DNA from: an uncultured Saprospiraceae bacterium
GTDB taxonomy: Bacteria > Bacteroidota > Bacteroidia > Chitinophagales > Saprospiraceae
Assembly (NCBI GenBank): GCA_937967535.1
Contig: CALCMV010000450.1
Span: 1-9,431 of the forward strand
Direction: 5' to 3'
Length of the DNA stretch: 9,431 bases
The notes under the pieces were generated by a model. That model saw nothing but the letters and a program-made list of their open reading frames with translations, was not told where the DNA came from and ran no database searches. Shown piece after piece: positions 1 through 7,341 of the stretch. Every line of letters begins with the position of its first letter. The stretch's first letter is position 1. A program made the translations under genes and the position numbers.

Positions 1-2182
1 GCGCAATTAATCGCCTCAAACGCTCCTGTTTTTCCTCGTTTTGCAACTTTTCTATGGGTCGTAAAAATTCTTTTTTAAAGAAAGGAAACGTCCCCAACAG
101 TTCAGGATTAATAAACTGCATTTGCGACCACAAATCCGACAAAGAGTTTTCAATCGGCGTACCACTCAAGGAGATTTTATGATTCGCCTCCAAGTCGCTC
201 ACTGCGCCAAATATCTTCGACTCTCGATTCTTAATTTGCTGACTTTCATCGAGTACAATATATTCAAAATTAATATTTTTTAACATCTCGACATCCTTCA
301 ATGCTGTATGATAGGTCGTCAGCACCACATCAAAACCCACCAATTTTGCCGATGATTTATAACGTTTCGGACCAACATGCCCGTACACCGTCAGGCTCGG
401 CGCAAACTGATTGATCTCACTTTTCCAATTAAAAACTAAAGAAGCAGGCAGGATAATCAGCGCATTGAGTGGCGTACTCGAACCATTTGAAGGAAGCACA
501 TCAAAAAGCGTGGCTTGCACCGCTTGTTTGATAACTTTTCGGGATTTATTTGCTTTCTCTTTTTCGGATTTTGCAAATAATAAAACCGCTATCGTTTGCA
601 GCGTTTTACCCAAACCCATATCGTCTGCAAGGCAAGCACCGAGATTGTTTTTGTACAAATGAATCAGCCATTTTACACCGTCCAATTGATAAGGTCGCAG
701 GGTCGCTTTGAGCGTATCGGGCTGTTGGTATCGGATGCGTTTGTAATTGCCGGAAAGGGCGGTTTTTGATTTTTTATCTTGCTGTTCGAGGTCAAGATTT
801 TTGAGGACGGAAAAGCGGCTTTTCATCACACGCACGCTTTCGTTTTCGAGTTCGCCCATGCGAAAAATTTCCTCATATTGCGCCATCCATTCTTCCGGTA
901 TCAGGAAAAAACGCCCGTCGGGAAGCGGATAAAAACGATTGCCCGAACCAATATAAGGCGCAAGTTTGATAAAGGGAAAAGTAAATTTCCCGACCACCAC
1001 ATCGCCATACAAATCAAACCAATCGCGCTCCTTTTTCAAGTTCAATTCTATACGCGGAATGTGTAGCGCGACCTCATATTCCTCCATTTTCGGATTCACC
1101 ACTTTAAATCCAAGTCGCTGAAAATCAGGTTTTTGCTCTACAATCCATTGCATCACTCTATCTGAGTTGGGTTCGCCTCCAATATCAGTAGGAATAAATA
1201 TATTGCCTTCTTTTTCGACTTGAAATTCGTTGAGTTTATCGACAAATTCCTGCTCTGCCACTGCGTCTCTGCGATATTGATAAATGATGACATCATCATT
1301 CTCGTCAAATTGCAGGTAAGTTTTCTGCTGCGTACTTTCTCCGAATTTAAACTTCAATTCACCATACACGAAGGTCAGGTCAATTCCGCATTTTTTAGTT
1401 AGAAAATTCTCCGAAAAAGTCACTTCACATGCTTGGAGTTCATTATTGGTTTCTACCTCAAAACCCTCTGCCTGAATATCTGCCCTCGACGCTACCCGCT
1501 TGATGAATTTTTCAAAATATTCGCGCATATAATGCCCCGGAATCCGTACTTCGTCTTTCTTCAAAAAGGGCTTGACCATATTTCCATTAATCGCAGAAAG
1601 GGAATACAACACGCGGTCAGAAACAATCCAAGCGGGTTCATTGGTCAGCACCCTAATATCGCGCTGCTGTATGCGCCATGCAGTACGATTGCTCAAAAAA
1701 CTTAATTTGTAAATGATGTCTTTTTCCGTCCGCTTAAAAAATAATTGCGGGGTGAGAATGGCTTGACCTGCCTTAATTTGCTGTTCGGGGATATAATCTT
1801 TGCGGTCAGTATTGAGCGACAACAAAAATTTCTGGTCAAATATTATCTGTAAAAATTTCCCTAATTCACGATGAATATATTTGGTAATATTTTTCTTAAC
1901 ATCCTTATTTTCAAGGAGTTTTTCGATTTTTTTCTTGCGTTTGCCTTTTGTGTTATATTTTTCTTCAAGGACATTGACCTGCAAATTATCAATCAATCGA
2001 AACAACTCCGCACGTTCCGGTGTCAATTCCAGTCCATAATCTTGCACTGTCTGTGCGTGTACCTTGTGCGCTACGTAGGTCATCATGCCCTTTTCGTTGC
2101 AATTTGCCACAAAAGCAGAGGGCAAGAAGCCGAGTTGCTCATACTCGCTCAGGTCGTAAATAATGTCGTAAGTCTTGTTCAA
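1..2182 (-). CDS. SNF2/SWI2-family DEAD-like helicase/ATPase, C-terminal part beyond the left edge
   Basis: Superfamily 2 ATPase of the SNF2 type. Such proteins translocate on DNA and remodel or strip protein-DNA complexes, but the bacterial target here cannot be read from sequence. An open minus-strand frame gives 727 residues to the window edge. Visible motifs: LRPYQLDGVKWL (about 495-506), Walker A DDMGLGKT (520-527), LPASLVFNW (578-586), the Walker B/DEAH-like box DESQ (645-648) and motif III SGTPIEN (673-679). The first 490 residues lack helicase motifs and resemble the extra N-terminal region of bacterial SNF2 proteins. The second RecA lobe (motifs IV-VI) lies off the window, so completeness cannot be judged. 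Start: the in-frame stop at 2228-2230 leaves no ATG or GTG upstream of a TTG at 2180-2182; the first in-frame ATG (2084-2086) would remove 32 plausible residues. TTG is chosen with moderate confidence. The family call is firm. Confidence 0.93.
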   Translation of the reverse strand, partial: MNKTYDIIYDLSEYEQLGFLPSAFVANCNEKGMMTYVAHKVHAQTVQDYGLELTPERAELFRLIDNLQVNVLEEKYNTKGKRKKKIEKLLENKDVKKNITKYIHRELGKFLQIIFDQKFLLSLNTDRKDYIPEQQIKAGQAILTPQLFFKRTEKDIIYKLSFLSNRTAWRIQQRDIRVLTNEPAWIVSDRVLYSLSAINGNMVKPFLKKDEVRIPGHYMREYFEKFIKRVASRADIQAEGFEVETNNELQACEVTFSENFLTKKCGIDLTFVYGELKFKFGESTQQKTYLQFDENDDVIIYQYRRDAVAEQEFVDKLNEFQVEKEGNIFIPTDIGGEPNSDRVMQWIVEQKPDFQRLGFKVVNPKMEEYEVALHIPRIELNLKKERDWFDLYGDVVVGKFTFPFIKLAPYIGSGNRFYPLPDGRFFLIPEEWMAQYEEIFRMGELENESVRVMKSRFSVLKNLDLEQQDKKSKTALSGNYKRIRYQQPDTLKATLRPYQLDGVKWLIHLYKNNLGACLADDMGLGKTLQTIAVLLFAKSEKEKANKSRKVIKQAVQATLFDVLPSNGSSTPLNALIILPASLVFNWKSEINQFAPSLTVYGHVGPKRYKSSAKLVGFDVVLTTYHTALKDVEMLKNINFEYIVLDESQQIKNRESKIFGAVSDLEANHKISLSGTPIENSLSDLWSQMQFINPELLGTFPFFKKEFLRPIEKLQNEEKQERLRRLIA

Positions 2183-2198
2183 TGTGATATATTTTTGA

Positions 2199-2289
2199 GT
2201 TCTATGTTCGTAGTTCGTTGTTCTATGTTATCACTTTGACACCTGACATATCTCTGAAAATAACGAAGAACAAAGAACTTAGAACACAA
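2199..2289. repeat. Inverted pair of heptamer arrays (GTTCNNN)n upstream of the SNF2 gene
   Basis: Plus-strand heptamers GTTCTAT, GTTCGTA, GTTCGTT, GTTCTAT and a partial GTTA run from 2199 to 2230. The complementary words AACGAAG, AACAAAG, AACTTAG and AACACAA run from 2262 to 2289. Arms 2206-2231 and 2260-2285 match at 21 of 26 positions when inverted, around a 28 bp loop, so a transcript could form a long hairpin. The nearest unit lies 16 bp before the TTG start of the SNF2 gene. The first half of each unit is fixed and the second half varies. The function is unknown; the leader position suggests, but does not show, an effect on expression. Confidence 0.75.
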
Positions 2290-2321
2290 ATTAATTGCTA
2301 CTTTTAAATTCAACCAAGGAG

Positions 2322-2329
2322 CAAAAATA
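2322..2329 (-). promoter_or_regulatory. Candidate Bacteroidota -7 box (TATTTTTG) for the SNF2 gene
   Basis: On the minus strand TATTTTTG fits the Bacteroidota -7 consensus TAnnTTTG. No clear TTG/TTTG -33 element sits at the usual distance upstream. If used, the leader would be roughly 130 nt and would contain both heptamer arrays as a folded hairpin before the TTG start. In AT-rich DNA this motif also arises by chance. Confidence 0.3.
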
Positions 2330-2399
2330 AGCATAAGTAAATCACATTGAAAAGAAAATAAGATTCATTTTTATGTTAAATCTCTGCAAATTACGACAT

Positions 2400-3827
2400 C
2401 TAAAAAACTCGTGGAATGACCAAAGCCATATACACAATCAGAATAATAATCGAAAGAATATTGAGCCAAACACCTGCTTTCACCATTTCATACACCTTGA
2501 TATGACCGCTTGCAAATACAATCGCGTTGGGCGGCGTAGCCATAGGCAACATAAAAGCGCAACTCGAAGCCATAGTCACCGGAATGAGCAGATGAAGGAT
2601 TTCTTGGTCGAGTCCGAGCGCAATACCCGCTACGACAGGGCAGAAAATCGCCACCAAAGCCACATTGCTCATCAATTCGGTCATAAACAACATCACCGCA
2701 ATCAGCAAAGACCCTACAACTAAGGCACTCAATGTCTTATTGCCCGACACCAATTCTCCGATAAAATCAATCACACCCGCGCCCGATAAGCCACTCGCCA
2801 AAGCCAATCCGCCACCAAATAAAATAAGGATGCCCCAGGGCAAGCGCACCGTATCTTTCCATTCCAAAATAAATTCGCCTTTATTGAATTTGAAAGGAAT
2901 CGTAAACAGCGCAAAGGCAGCCAACATGCTAATCCCGGCATCAGAAAGCGTGATAAATGGTAGCCATTGATTCACATAAGTCCTTGTAATCCAGAGCGTC
3001 ATCGTTATCAGGAAGATAATCAATACCCGCTTTTCGGTGGCTTGTAGCGGACCGAGTTTGGCGAGTTCTTCATGGATAATATGTTCCGAATGACTCAAAT
3101 GCCCCAGTTTGTTGGGATAAACGATTTTTACCAATAGAAAATACACCAAAGCAATCATCAAGATGCTAAAAGGCACGCCAATCATCATCCATTTCAAAAA
3201 CGAAATATCCGCCCCGTACTCTTGTTCCATAAAACCGACCATAACCGTATTTGGCGGTGTACCGATAATGGTTGAAATCCCGCCCACATTCGCTGCATAC
3301 GCGATGCCGAGCATGATAGCAAGTGCAAAATTTTTATCGCCTTTCGTAAATCCATCCTCATCATTAATCAGCAGGGAAATCACCGATAAAGCAATCGGCA
3401 GCATCACCACCGTAGTCGCGGTATTGCTAATCCACATGCTCAAAAATGCCGTTGCAATCATAAATCCCAAAATGACCTTATCAGGACTCGTTCCGGTTAT
3501 TTTAATGATATTCAGCGCAATACGCTTATGCAAGTCTACTTTTTCCAATGCCAATGCCATCACAAATCCACCGAAAAACAAAAACACAATCGGATGCCCG
3601 TAATTGGCAGATACGGCTCGCATATCCATAATCCCAACCAAAGGATATATTGTCAGAGGAATCAAAGCAGTCACCGAAATCGACACCGCCTCCGTAATCC
3701 ACCAAGTAATCATCCACAATGCTACCGCAATCACTTTGTCCGCCTCTGCACTCAGTATTTCAAAGGGTAAATTGTAGAAATTCAAAAAGAGTATAGGACC
3801 TAATATTAAACCTATTTTTTTTGCCAT
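2400..3827 (-). CDS. SLC13/DASS-family sodium:dicarboxylate (divalent anion) symporter
   Basis: Inner-membrane carrier of the divalent anion:sodium symporter family, which takes up C4-dicarboxylates, citrate or sulfate with sodium. The 475-residue length is normal for a complete member, and many hydrophobic helices run throughout. The two inverted halves each carry the family signature: SNT at 134-136 (in SMWISNTATTVVMLP) followed by GTPPN at 189-193, and SNV at 387-389 (in TELMSNVALVAIFCP) followed by TPPN at 431-434. In the bacterial structure VcINDY the equivalent SNT pair and following loops bind sodium and substrate. The Thr of the second SNT is Val here, so selectivity may differ; the exact substrate is not predictable. 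The ATG at 3825-3827 starts MAKKIGLILG, and the stop is TAG. The gene lies 217 bp upstream of the co-oriented SNF2 gene, with repeats between, so an operon is doubtful. Confidence 0.93.
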   Translation of the reverse strand: MAKKIGLILGPILFLNFYNLPFEILSAEADKVIAVALWMITWWITEAVSISVTALIPLTIYPLVGIMDMRAVSANYGHPIVFLFFGGFVMALALEKVDLHKRIALNIIKITGTSPDKVILGFMIATAFLSMWISNTATTVVMLPIALSVISLLINDEDGFTKGDKNFALAIMLGIAYAANVGGISTIIGTPPNTVMVGFMEQEYGADISFLKWMMIGVPFSILMIALVYFLLVKIVYPNKLGHLSHSEHIIHEELAKLGPLQATEKRVLIIFLITMTLWITRTYVNQWLPFITLSDAGISMLAAFALFTIPFKFNKGEFILEWKDTVRLPWGILILFGGGLALASGLSGAGVIDFIGELVSGNKTLSALVVGSLLIAVMLFMTELMSNVALVAIFCPVVAGIALGLDQEILHLLIPVTMASSCAFMLPMATPPNAIVFASGHIKVYEMVKAGVWLNILSIIILIVYMALVIPRVF

Positions 3828-3847
3828 AAATTTTTTAATAACTAAAC

Positions 3848-3882
3848 TAATGGTTAATGGTTAATGGTTAACGGTTAATGAT
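3848..3882 (+). repeat. Heptamer array TAATGGT x5, left member of an inverted pair
   Basis: Five consecutive heptamers: TAATGGT three times, TAACGGT and TAATGAT. A degenerate sixth, TAATTCT, follows at 3883-3889. The array begins 21 bp upstream of the transporter start codon, so it occupies its promoter or 5' leader. It is the inverted counterpart of the array at 4264-4298. Confidence 0.85.
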
Positions 3883-4110
3883 TAATTCTATATTAAGACT
3901 TTAAAAGAACTTGATTATCAGTTATTTGTGTATGTTTTAGTTGATTTTATTTAAATGAAAAATAAATACATTTAATTAATTAAAATTTAAAATGCACACT
4001 GCACGAATTGTTTAGTTTTGCAGTCGTTTTATTATTAAAATAAACATTTAAATCGCGCTGATATAACTCTCTGAAAGTCAATAAATCAAGAGTCTTAATG
4101 TAGAATTAAT
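3881..4110. repeat. Nested 20 bp inverted repeat (3881-3900 and 4091-4110)
   Basis: The 20 bases at 3881-3900 are the reverse complement of 4091-4110 with one mismatch, around a 190 bp spacer. The left arm overlaps the last bases of the left heptamer array, but the shared part is mostly non-repetitive, so this match is not just low-complexity heptamer sequence. Confidence 0.7.
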
Positions 4111-4263
4111 GACTAATGCATTGATAGCATTACATCCATAACACTAACAATGTATCTTGCGTAATATTTTTTTAATCAATTAAATCATTTCAACATATTC
4201 ATTAAATTAATTATTAGTTTTTTGTGAATAATTTTTATTAAAAAATATCATACCACAAAATTA

Positions 4264-4298
4264 ATCATTAATCATTAATCATTAATCATTAACCATTA
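4264..4298 (-). repeat. Heptamer array ATCATTA x4 + ACCATTA, right member of the inverted pair
   Basis: Five heptamers, exactly 35 bp. Read on the minus strand they are TAATGGT then TAATGAT four times. Inverted against 3848-3882, 31 of 35 bases agree and all four differences are transitions. The 451 bp unit 3848-4298 is thus bounded by 35 bp inverted arrays of the same unit number. No convincing target-site duplication was seen at its ends. Confidence 0.85.
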
Positions 4299-4591
4299 TT
4301 TTAAAACCCTTTGTTGGCTGCGAAATACAGACTATTTTGATGAACATTTTTTACACCGTTTCATGTGTCACGCAAATGGATTAACTGAAATTGCATAACT
4401 CTGTAAAAATCAGAACTTACCGTTGTTGAATGTAAACACATCCAATTATAATTATTTTTAACATTAAAATAACTCGTTTTTTGAAAATAAAAATTTGCAT
4501 TATTAACAATAGTAAAAATTTTATTTTGAATAAAAATTATAATGCAAGAAAATATTTGCCTTTCTGTTAAAAAAATCTTAAATTGAAGCTA

Positions 4592-4672
4592 CGTAGCGCG
4601 GTACTTCCAGTCCGCGTCCTTCGTATGCACGGCTAATATCAACGCGGCGCGGGCTGGAAGCACCACGCTACG
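4592..4672. repeat. REP-like GC-rich palindrome (27 bp arms)
   Basis: Arms 4592-4618 and 4646-4672 are inverted copies matching at 23 of 27 positions around a 27 bp centre. All four differences are transitions, so two of them become G-U pairs in RNA from either strand. The core CTTCCAG...CTGGAAG and high GC stand out sharply from the AT-rich surroundings, suggesting an inserted mobile repeat rather than local evolution. The form resembles REP/BIME elements mobilised by RAYT (TnpA_REP) transposases, but no such gene is in the window. The element ends 15 bp before the next ATG. Confidence 0.75.
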
Positions 4673-4687
4673 ATAAATCCTTCGCTT

Positions 4688-7336
4688 ATGAAAAAATACA
4701 TCTACTCGCTTGTACTTTTTGCATCCTTCCCTAGCACTCATCAATTACACGCTCAATGCAGTGAAATCATTAAATCGGCACAGCCTTTTGAGGATATGGT
4801 CTTGGTGAAAACCAATTGGCAATTCCTTGTGGTACGCGGGAGTTATACCTACGGATTGGATTTGGAAAATACGCAAGATGGTATCATTGCCAATTTTACG
4901 TCCAAAGGTGGTGTCGAATTGGACGAGGGCGATGAAATTATATTTGCAGATGCAGCACAAAATCGCGAAGCCTATCATTTTGTAGGTATGGGAGATTTGC
5001 GCTCTGAAGGTGGTATGCCTGTGAATGTCAATATATTACAACTCGATAAAGCGGCAATTGAACGATTTGCGAGTACACCTATTACCGTCATTTACATAAA
5101 AAATAACTCGCGGAATGAGATGCGAAAATTTACGGTAAATACCAATCGCCAAGCCGAATTTCAGCAAATGGCGGGGTGTTTTTTACAGAAAATAAGCGGG
5201 ACGAAAATTGCTCAAAGCAAAGGTTTTGACCCGCGTAGTATCGCCATGAATAAAGCGAATCCGAAATCGCCGAGATTGATGGGCGGTGAAGGCGGTGGTA
5301 TCGCAAGCAGTGGCAGTAAGGGTGCGGTGAAAGATGAAGAACTGGCGGCATTGCGCGAACAATACAAAATTGAAAAAGAAGTTATTCGTGCTGCTATTGA
5401 AAAAGAACGCCAACGCGCCGAAGGCATCAAAGCCAAACTCACAGAAGGTGTATCGCAAGCGCGGGATAATGCTGAAAAAGCCCAAAAAGCCTATGCAGAC
5501 GAGTTGTTGGAAGTCCGCAAAAAGGTAGATGTAGAGATTGAAAAGGCACAAGCCGAACAGATTGCAGCATTGGAAGCAGCAAAGGGAAAAGCAGGAACGG
5601 CATTGGAGAAAATTAATTTGGAGGTACTCGAAGCGCGACAAAAAGCAGATAAGAAAGTCAGCGAAATCCGATTGGAATCTGCCGAAGCCGTTGTAGAGGC
5701 GCGACGCAAAGCCAGCGAAGAAATTGCCGAAACACAAAAAAATCTCGAACTCGCCAAACTCGAATATGCCGATGAATTAAGCTCTGCCAGAGAAACCTCA
5801 CAAGCTGAAATTCAACGAATTAGAGCAGAATCATTAGCCGCGATAGCCGAAGCACGAGAGCAAGCAAAGTCTGAAAAAAACGCCACCGGACAAGACGTAA
5901 TTAACAGTAAAAAACACGCTACCGACAAGATTCTCGCTACACGCGAAGCGGCTGCAAATGAAATTGCCGCAGTACGCGAAAAGGCAGTTTTAGAAAAAGA
6001 AAAAATCGCACAAGAAGTAGCCGAAACACGCCGCAAAGCGGCGGAAGCGGTGGCATTGACCCAAGAAAAAAGTACACGCGAAATTGCCGATACAAGAGAA
6101 CAAGCAGCATTGGAAAAAGAGCAATTGGCAGTAGAATTGAACGAGACACGCAGCCGGGCAAAGGAAGAAATCCAACAAACACGGGCATTGGTCGTAGAGG
6201 AAAAAGAGAAGGCGGCAAAGGAAGTGGCATCAAGCAAGGAAAAAGCGGGTGCAACCGTAGTTGAAACCAAAGAAAAAGCAGCATCGGAAATCGAAAAAAC
6301 ACGCCGGTCAGCCGATGCGGAAAAAGCCAAAATCGCCGAAGCCGTCAAAGCCGCACAAACGAAAGCAGCAGACGAAATTGCAAAAATAGAAGCCGAAACA
6401 TTGGATCGCGTAAAAGCCGCAAAAGCCGCCGAATCGCAAGTGAAAGAAAGCTCTGCACAAGAGGTAGCAAGTGCGCGGGAACGCGCCACACAAGAAATCG
6501 AAAAAGCCAAAAACGAAGCTGCCACGCTCATTGCATCTGCCCGCGAAACGGCTGCAAACGAGAAAAATATCACTGCAAAAGACGTGGTAAGTGCCAAGAA
6601 AAAAGCAGCCGATGAGTTACTTTTAGTACGTGAAAATTCTGCTAACAAAATTGCAGAAATCAAAGAAAAAGCAGCATTAGAAAAAGAAGCTACCGCCAGA
6701 GAAGTTGCACAGGCACGCGAGCAAGCCGCACTCGAAATTGTGAAGCTAAAAGAAGCAGAAGCGACTCAAATTCAAGAAATTAGAAAAGCATCTGCCGAAG
6801 AAAAGAAAGCCGCCGAATTGGAAATATTGGCAGCAAGAGAAAGCGCAGAAGATGAAATCGTAGCTGCCAATGAAGCCGCTATCAGCAAAATCACCGCAGC
6901 CAAAGAGCAAGCCAAAATCCAAGAAGAAAAATACGAAAAAGACACCGCAGAAGCCCAAGCACAAGCCAATGAAGACATTCGCAAAGCACGCGAAGCTGCC
7001 CAAGCCCAAGTCACCAAAGCACGCGAAGATGCCTACGCCAAAAAAGCCGAATACGAAGCCGCCGCCGAAACCACCCGCAAGGAATTACAAGCAGAAAATG
7101 CTGCCCTCAAAGCAGAATTTGCCAACGACATCAAGACCGCCCGGACTAGTGCCACCCAAGCCAAGCAGCAACTCGCCAACGACCTAGAAGCCGCCCGAAA
7201 AACAGCCGCCAAAGAAATCCAACGCATCAAAGACGACACCGCAGATGCCATCGCCGACGATGAACGTAAACTGCAAGAACTGAAAGCAGCTATCAGAAAA
7301 GCAAAAGAAGAATTGGAAAGATTGAAGGGAAAATAA
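4688..7336 (+). CDS. Secreted 882-residue protein with a small N-terminal domain and a very long 40-residue-repeat coiled coil
   Basis: I do not recognise a named family. Residues 1-23 form a Sec signal peptide (MKKYIYSLVLF...LHA, likely cleaved before QCSE). The residue before the Cys is Gln, so a lipobox is unlikely. Residues 24-170 look like a compact mixed or beta-rich domain with Cys24 and Cys164 near its ends, possibly a disulfide. A Gly/Ser-rich linker spans 198-212. From about 219 to the C-terminus the chain is Ala/Glu/Lys/Arg-rich, without proline, and is a continuous coiled coil in a strict 18+11+11 residue pattern. No transmembrane segment, type IX secretion tail or cell-wall anchor is visible, so a periplasmic or extracellular fibrous spacer role is only inferred. 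The ATG at 4688 gives the signal peptide directly. There is no Shine-Dalgarno sequence, and a REP-like palindrome ends 15 bp upstream. Its function is unknown. Confidence 0.9.
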   Translation: MKKYIYSLVLFASFPSTHQLHAQCSEIIKSAQPFEDMVLVKTNWQFLVVRGSYTYGLDLENTQDGIIANFTSKGGVELDEGDEIIFADAAQNREAYHFVGMGDLRSEGGMPVNVNILQLDKAAIERFASTPITVIYIKNNSRNEMRKFTVNTNRQAEFQQMAGCFLQKISGTKIAQSKGFDPRSIAMNKANPKSPRLMGGEGGGIASSGSKGAVKDEELAALREQYKIEKEVIRAAIEKERQRAEGIKAKLTEGVSQARDNAEKAQKAYADELLEVRKKVDVEIEKAQAEQIAALEAAKGKAGTALEKINLEVLEARQKADKKVSEIRLESAEAVVEARRKASEEIAETQKNLELAKLEYADELSSARETSQAEIQRIRAESLAAIAEAREQAKSEKNATGQDVINSKKHATDKILATREAAANEIAAVREKAVLEKEKIAQEVAETRRKAAEAVALTQEKSTREIADTREQAALEKEQLAVELNETRSRAKEEIQQTRALVVEEKEKAAKEVASSKEKAGATVVETKEKAASEIEKTRRSADAEKAKIAEAVKAAQTKAADEIAKIEAETLDRVKAAKAAESQVKESSAQEVASARERATQEIEKAKNEAATLIASARETAANEKNITAKDVVSAKKKAADELLLVRENSANKIAEIKEKAALEKEATAREVAQAREQAALEIVKLKEAEATQIQEIRKASAEEKKAAELEILAARESAEDEIVAANEAAISKITAAKEQAKIQEEKYEKDTAEAQAQANEDIRKAREAAQAQVTKAREDAYAKKAEYEAAAETTRKELQAENAALKAEFANDIKTARTSATQAKQQLANDLEAARKTAAKEIQRIKDDTADAIADDERKLQELKAAIRKAKEELERLKGK
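5342..7333 (+). repeat. Coding 120 bp / 40-residue super-repeat (18+11+11), about 16.6 units
   Basis: Eighteen-residue blocks such as REQAALEKEQLAVELNET begin at residues 219, 259, 299, 350, 390, 430, 470, 499, 539, 579, 619, 659, 699, 739, 779, 819 and 859. Between blocks come two 11-residue units such as KEKAASEIEKT. Exceptions are three 11-mers before 350 and one before 499. Each unit tends to start R/K/Q-E-x-A, with small or aliphatic residues near positions 4, 8 and 11 (plus 15 and 18 in the long block). The first and last blocks are the least typical. The DNA copies are well diverged, so this is an old repeat, not recent slippage. Confidence 0.88.
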
Positions 7337-7341
7337 TGTTC

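Larger units (their letters stand above)
3828..4687. other. 860 bp AT-rich intergenic region between divergent genes
   Basis: The gap separates the transporter (minus) from the coiled-coil gene (plus). It holds two inverted heptamer arrays, a nested inverted repeat and a GC-rich palindrome, listed separately. I found no ORF of useful length and no tRNA-like or rRNA-like structure. The promoters of both genes should lie here, but only weak -7 matches are visible: TAGTTTTG at 4013-4020 (plus) and TAATTTTG at 4256-4263 (minus, directly abutting the right heptamer array). Neither has a good -33 partner. TTGCATTAT at 4495-4503 and its complement at 4539-4547 could form a small AT-rich hairpin. Confidence 0.6.

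Noticed and set aside
1..2182. The SNF2 protein as part of a phage-defence island
   Set aside because: Some defence systems use SNF2-type helicases, but the neighbours here (transporter, coiled-coil protein, lipoprotein) are not known partners, and no nuclease or methylase gene is in view.
411..2239. Several plus-strand open frames across the left end
   Set aside because: All lie opposite the SNF2 gene, whose motifs are clear, and none shows a recognisable domain.
2340..2399. Intrinsic terminator after the transporter gene
   Set aside because: Only a 5 bp AT-rich stem (AGATT/AATCT) before a mixed T-rich tract is visible, too weak to call.
4114..4132. Small hairpin TAATGC/GCATTA
   Set aside because: A 6 bp stem with a 7 bp loop in very AT-rich DNA is expected by chance and has no positional context.
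5812..6663. A 283-codon open frame on the minus strand inside the coiled-coil gene
   Set aside because: It is the mirror of GAA/GCA/AAA-rich repeat codons, which read as Ser/Ala/Phe-rich sequence on the other strand and rarely give stops. It shows no independent domain or start signal.
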